Made by a program: the position numbers and the translations under genes. 64,000 nt of DNA, from the NCBI RefSeq assembly GCF_947179165.1, contig NC_077240.1:26268001-26332000 (forward strand), written 5' to 3'. This document shows positions 59,592 through 64,000 of the stretch, piece by piece; the stretch's first letter is position 1, and each line of letters opens with the position of its first letter. The DNA is from Solanum dulcamara (Eukaryota; Streptophyta; Magnoliopsida; Solanales; Solanaceae). The notes below the pieces were generated by a model, which was given only the letters and a program-made list of their open reading frames with translations, was not told the origin of the DNA and searched no databases.

Positions 59592-60023
59592 CTGCATTTG
59601 GGATGTCACCTTGTTTTCCTTTGTTTTTTTCCCCTTAAAAGTTAAGAATTGTTTGGAGGATGACAGTGTTTTATACATTTACTGCTTATTCAGACTCAAT
59701 GGAAACCCGATTGTGTTGTTAAATGGTGTCATTTTATTTTTGAGGATCCAATGAGTGATTGAAGTGTTGGTAAACAGATTGAGTTACAGCCAGAAACTTG
59801 GTAACATAAAAAAAATATTGGAGTGTAAAAGCCCTTGTAGGATAGCTTCCAATAGTCTGATTATGTCTCCAGCGTGGAATTCAGTTCAGTCCAATCAAAG
59901 GTTGCCAGAACATGGATTCTGTAGTTTGAACTGATGAAAAGAAGTACAATGTTTCTTAACCAACCTCAAAATTGAATCAGAAATCAAGAAAAATACTCCA
60001 AATAAATAATAGCTGAATAAATA

Positions 60024-61950
60024 TGTCACGATCCAAAATAAGCCATGATTGGCACCCACCCTCATCTTCCTAGGTGGGAGAACTAATGTTACAAACCCCA
60101 AGTTATATTAGACGATAATAATGCGGAAACTTAAACTTATGAAGTAAGAAATAACAATCCACAAGAGTTTACTACATAACGTTTCCCAAAATCTGAAAGT
60201 CATCACATCAATGACATATAATTCTAAAATACTAAGTCTGAAAATATCAAATACTAGAATAAAATAAATGACATAGTTCGTGTTCGAACACTAAGGACAT
60301 CATGTCATGACTGAGAGAATCCAACACGAACTAGGAGGATAGCTCACCCTAGAATCTGATATACCGGAGACTGGCTAGAGCCGAGGTCGAGTCGAAGTCG
60401 ATGGTATATTCGCTGCACTCTACAAAATAAAATAAGGAAAAATACAAGTAGGGTCAGTACAGGGCAACATGTACTGAGTAGGTATCATCGGCCGACTCAA
60501 AATAGAAATCAATATGCATAAGGTAATAGCAGAAAATCAACTACAACACTTAACATGTGCCAAACAACAAGATCAAGATCAAGTGACAACACAATGAAAC
60601 AGTGACGTAACCAGTCAACAATATTCAAAGTATATATGAGGACTCAGGCCTCCACACCACGCTCTTTTGGTAAAATGAGTTATTTGGGATTGAGTAGATT
60701 AAATTATTTTAATATATTTTCCTTTAATATTACCGTGCCGGAACGTGACACCCGATCCAATAATATCGTGTCGGCTCGTGACACCCGATCCAATAATATC
60801 GTGTTGGCTCGTGACACCCGATCCAAATATACTGTATCGGAACGTGACACCCAATCAAATAATATCGTATCGGAATGTGACACCCGATCCAATTATATCT
60901 TGTCGAACGTGACACCTGATCCAAATATAATTAATTTATCATTCTTTCTTATCACTTTTCACTTTATTAACAATATTTCATAAAGCCTTCAAGGCATTAC
61001 TTTTGATAGAGCAACTTCAAGATTATCCATTTCACGGTCTTGAGATTGCATCCAAATCACAACATTATATCAAACATCCAAATCACAACAATTAAATGCA
61101 TAGCAAACTTCACAACATTACTTAACGAGTATCAATCACTATTAAGAGTCTCTCTATGATATAGAATAAACCATAACCTACCTCAACTGAAGATCCGAAG
61201 TCAAGCAAGCTAATCCACCAATGTATTTCCTTTTTTTGAGGCCTCAGAACTTTTCCAATCTATCAAATATATAATATTCATAAGTAAACAAGTCCGTAGA
61301 CACCCATATTACTATATATCTAGCCTAGACCCAAAAACTCTCCCAACTCTGTAATCAATTTTCTAAATCTCAAGCCTAGAGTTAAGCCTCAATTTCTTCA
61401 ATATTGCAAATGTGATGGTATTCATATAATAAAATACACCTAATTTTTAATTACCTATCTTAATATATCAAAACTTAAAACATAATATGATAATTATAAG
61501 AGTAAATTAAAACGAAAGTAATTATAACTAATGGCGACAAATTGCAGAACCAATTCAGAAATCTATTCCATCCAATCATTATTTAACAATTACCTTATTA
61601 TACTCTCAAGATTACTCATCAGTAACTATACTATTTTATCATAAATTTATCCACCAAAATTATGGTTACAACATCTCTCATTTGTTTGTACACATATTCA
61701 ATTCCCTTCCCCATTATCAATTATAATACTAGCAATAATATACCTTTTATCCGTATGCACAAATGACTTAATAGAGGTGTGGTTGATTCTAACTTCAATG
61801 TGGCGTGCTCTTTATCGGCGCCGCAGGTAAGCTTTTCCTCCTATTCTCTTTTCTTTTATTTTCTAAAATAATTATGCACTAAAAATCACAAACCCTATTA
61901 ACTTATTTTAATAAATATGAGAAAAATAGTATTGGATATTAAATAAATTA
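60024..61950 (-). repeat. LTR-like remnant beginning TGTCACGATCC
   Basis: The left terminus TGTCACGATCCAAAATAAG resembles the TGTCACG terminus of the LTR at 3092, so it is probably a Ty3/gypsy LTR with its transcription sense on the minus strand. Internal features include tgcggaaacttaaactta and gggtcagtacagggcaacat, words seen in Solanaceae LTRs, and a 33-bp tandem array. The right boundary is not seen and 61950 is approximate. No coding part is attached, so it is a solo or broken LTR. Confidence 0.5.
60734..60932. repeat. 33-bp tandem array, about 6 copies
   Basis: The unit is cgtgacacccgatccaataa followed by tatcgtgtcggct. Copies vary by point changes, mainly in the aatatcgt part. It creates a repeating RDTRSNNIVSA frame that is a by-product of the array, not a gene. 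Confidence 0.9.
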
Positions 61951-62009
61951 TAAATTTAGCCCATCAACTAAATTAATTATCTAAAATTACCCATCAGTTA
62001 AAATTCCAT

Positions 62010-62258
62010 CTAAAATTCACGGGATGAGTCATTTATGATATAAGAAGCGTACTCGAAACAACCTAATGGCTCATTAAAAATAACTGTAATTGGTTGGTGC
62101 CATAGTTGTACATTGTTCATACGGGTTTTAGCTCTGAGTTGCCAAAATGATTGGCTCTCAACAACATTTGTATTACCAGTGCCAGAGGTAACGCAGAATC
62201 GTTCTGGAAAAGAGAAGTATGATCCTTTTATTTTGTAGTTTGGAATGGAATATCTCAT
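62010..62258 (-). pseudogene. Unidentified 82-codon ORF, possible gene fragment
   Basis: The minus-strand translation has a balanced, protein-like composition, e.g. FPERFCVTSGTGNTNVVES, QLWHQPITVIFNEPLGCFEY and ASYIINDSS, unlike the Lys/Ile/Phe-biased random frames nearby. I do not recognise the family. It could be a fragment of a transposon protein or of a host gene. No splice partner or promoter was found. It lies downstream of the DUF761 gene on the same strand. Confidence 0.3.
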
Positions 62259-62398
62259 CTATCTACAAAAATGCCGCAAGGCCATCTATACAGAGAATAC
62301 TACAAGTGCAGAAATTGGATACAAGAAAGAATGAATTCGTAGATTGTCGTTACTGAGAATCGTCTGCAGCGCGCTATCTTCTCCATTAACTTGCATCT

Positions 62399-62962
62399 TT
62401 AATTAGCGAGCTTCTCATGGTATTGTAAATATGATAATTGTCTTTGAAGCTTTATTTGCTCATAGAACTTTGCAATGAACTCCTCTGCCTTCATATCAAT
62501 AGCTTCATCATCGGCACTAGCAATGATCTCCTCAGACATCTCGCAGCTTACATATTCATCCTCTTCACCATCAGTACTCAAGAAGCTCTTCCTAGGAGTA
62601 TCGTCATTATTATTATCAGGGTACATTTCATCGTCGCGCTCATAGTCATTGTCAAAGTCAAAGTCAACGTCGACTTGAGGTTTGATGCAGGGAATGTTGG
62701 GCATCTTGAAGCGCAATGAAGCAGGGCGATGCATCTTAACGTGAAAGATAGGGGTGTCATCAAAGGAAAACTCACGCTCCCCATAATGTAGTGTCCTGTA
62801 GTGATCATTGTTATGACGGAGGCTTTTAATATACTTAGGAAGCAAACGGAGATCCACGAGGTGCTTGTTCTTGAAAATGCCACCTTTTCTGGCCCATAAC
62901 AAGGATAGGCGGAGAACATTCCAAGCTCTACGAGCAACCATCGTTCTCGACTTTTCTTGCAT
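62399..62962 (-). CDS. DUF761-type plant protein, function unknown
   Basis: A single-exon ORF of 187 residues. The frame is open upstream to 63118, but that part lies in the leader between the TATA box and this ATG, and its hydrophobic sequence is not family-like. The start at 62962 (MQEKSRTMVARRAWNVLRL) is preferred. The N-terminal half carries the basic, Leu-rich segment RRAWNVLRLSLLWARKGG and LRLLPKYIKSLR. The middle is strongly acidic (DVDFDFDNDYERDDEMYPD). The C-terminus has the DUF761 motif, DMKAEEFIAKFYEQIKLQRQ. Members are small plant-specific proteins of unknown biochemistry, often induced in development or stress. No signal peptide is needed for this start and no enzyme motif is present. 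Confidence 0.85.
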   Translation of the reverse strand: MQEKSRTMVARRAWNVLRLSLLWARKGGIFKNKHLVDLRLLPKYIKSLRHNNDHYRTLHYGEREFSFDDTPIFHVKMHRPASLRFKMPNIPCIKPQVDVDFDFDNDYERDDEMYPDNNNDDTPRKSFLSTDGEEDEYVSCEMSEEIIASADDEAIDMKAEEFIAKFYEQIKLQRQLSYLQYHEKLAN

Positions 62963-63103
62963 GTTTGAAGCTTGTGTTTTATGAGGACTAGAAGATATCT
63001 CTAGATGACAGAGTAGTGGCAAAAGAAAGAGAAAGTGTGTGATGTTTATGAGTGCTAAAAGCTTTTGAAGTGGTTGTGTGGAGAAAGAGGCAGAATCTAT
63101 AAT

Positions 63104-63112
63104 GCTATATAT
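63104..63112 (-). promoter_or_regulatory. TATA box of the DUF761 gene
   Basis: The minus strand reads TATATATAG about 145 bp upstream of the chosen ATG, which places the transcription start near 63075. This supports 62962 over the more distal ATG at 63118, which would lie upstream of the TATA box. Confidence 0.6.
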
Positions 63113-63118
63113 ACACAT

Positions 63119-64000
63119 AAAATAAAATGCACAGCTAAGAAGTTAGAGAAATGAGAATGAACTCAAAGGCTACGCGTTTTCAGTGGAAATAAGAAATAGT
63201 AAAGAAATGATTTAAGGGGGACCCAACGCGACCAAGTCCAACCCCTAAATTAAGGCTAAGGCTGGCATAAGAAATCGTTGTATTGTTGTTTTATGGGCGG
63301 TGCAAACTGGCGGGACACACGCCTTGTACGCTGTGCAATCAAGGAAAAACACAAAACTTACTACTCCATTATACAGTGATACCAACACTTAGTGTTCACG
63401 TTTTTTTTATAAAAATAGATCCAAATCAAAAAATTAAATTCAATTGATTAAATAAATTGTTTTTTATTTGATTTAATTTAAATTTTTAAAAATCAATAAT
63501 AATTGATTAGGTTTTGATTTTGATAAAAAATAAATCGAACCGACAAACTATACAGTATTTTTTGTAATTATATGTACATAATATTATTTTTATGAACATT
63601 TTTTATGCAAAAATACAACACTCTAATGATAAGAGTAAGGTATGAATTATGATGCAAAAGATATCGGTACCTTATGCATTATTCAGTAATTTTATGTTAT
63701 TTAGTACATTAGATTAGCTAGCAATACAAGCAAGCAGTTAAACAAAATTGGATAAGATCTGAAATGGCACGAAGATAATTCATTTTCTTTTGAATGAATT
63801 GTTTCTTTTATTTTCGTATATGACTAATAACCAAACTATCAAACCAAATCGAATCGAAATCAATAATAATCAAACCTATAAACGTATACTGTATTTGGTT
63901 TTAATAATTTGAAAACTAATTAAATTGGTCTGAGGAATCGGCCTTGCTCATAAATTACTGTAATGTGGACGTGGATAAGTATTTTCTGAGGAATCGGCCT
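63119..64000. other. DUF761 upstream region and decayed repeat
   Basis: The first 200 bp or so are promoter-proximal. From about 63420 an aaaatcgaaccga-type repeat tract like those at 585-785 and 27280-27400 begins. At the window edge tctgaggaatcggcct occurs twice (63931 and 63985), possibly the start of a tandem repeat that the window cuts. Confidence 0.45.

Larger units (their letters stand above)
58679..60022. other. CTP synthase 3' flank
   Basis: Holds the likely 3' UTR and two small duplications listed separately. No other gene is supported. Confidence 0.45.

Noticed and set aside
60636..60983. 115-codon ORF with repeating RDTRSNN units
   Set aside because: A by-product of the 33-bp tandem array. 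The opposite strand is equally open.
62963..63118. Upstream ATG extending the DUF761 frame by 52 codons
   Set aside because: It lies upstream of the TATA box and encodes a hydrophobic leader not expected for the family. The start at 62962 is preferred.

Overview
The window is plant nuclear DNA, AT-rich and dense in repeats. Three things point to a Solanum-type Solanaceae genome (tomato, potato or a relative): the subgroup-7 MYB, the SINE families with TTG/CAA tails, and the LTR families. Five protein genes have complete splice-consistent models. They are an R2R3-MYB of the flavonol-regulator subgroup (19830-22552, +), an RRM RNA-binding protein (27520-33318, +), a plant-specific Ser/Pro-rich protein of unknown function (35654-39201, -), a 22-exon CTP synthase (49591-58678, +) and an intronless DUF761-type protein (62399-62962, -). 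Every exon set joins in frame at GT-AG borders. The MYB has the classic 133-bp and 130-bp first two exons.

The first 13 kb is best read as one decayed Ty3/gypsy element of the Tat type on the + strand. It shows an integrase remnant (about 787-2100), an antisense plant-mobile-domain (PMD) ORF (11250 down to 2427), a 60-bp minisatellite, then an LTR-like block with a TATA box (12126 to about 13197). A second Ty3/gypsy element (3092-8907, - strand) sits inside the PMD ORF and is bounded by a TAGAA target duplication. It keeps a tRNA-iMet primer site, gag, protease and reverse transcriptase in one frame broken only by four stop codons. It has lost the rest of pol and most of one LTR.

From 13.9 to 27.5 kb there is a 5'-truncated LINE with an 11-bp duplication, a TA microsatellite, a foldback MITE, a Tourist-like MITE with TTA duplications, the MYB gene, and a solo LTR with a CTTAA duplication 338 bp beyond the MYB stop. 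From 27.5 to 39.2 kb the RRM gene and the unknown gene converge tail to tail. A Mutator-like MITE with a 9-bp duplication lies in the large RRM intron, and a SINE with a 15-bp duplication lies between the two genes.

From 39.2 to 49.4 kb no intact gene is seen. The stretch holds a long foldback element, a Stowaway MITE, a TIR element beside it, a 5' fragment of a LINE ORF1, and one TIR element nested inside another. CTP synthase follows, with two tandem duplications and a SINE (20-bp duplication) in its introns. The last 5 kb holds an LTR-like remnant with 33-bp repeats, an unexplained 82-codon ORF, and the DUF761 gene with a clear TATA box. No wholly new system was found. The most interesting structure is the Tat-like element with its antisense PMD ORF and 3' minisatellite, followed by the nested TIR elements and the mosaic LTR pair.
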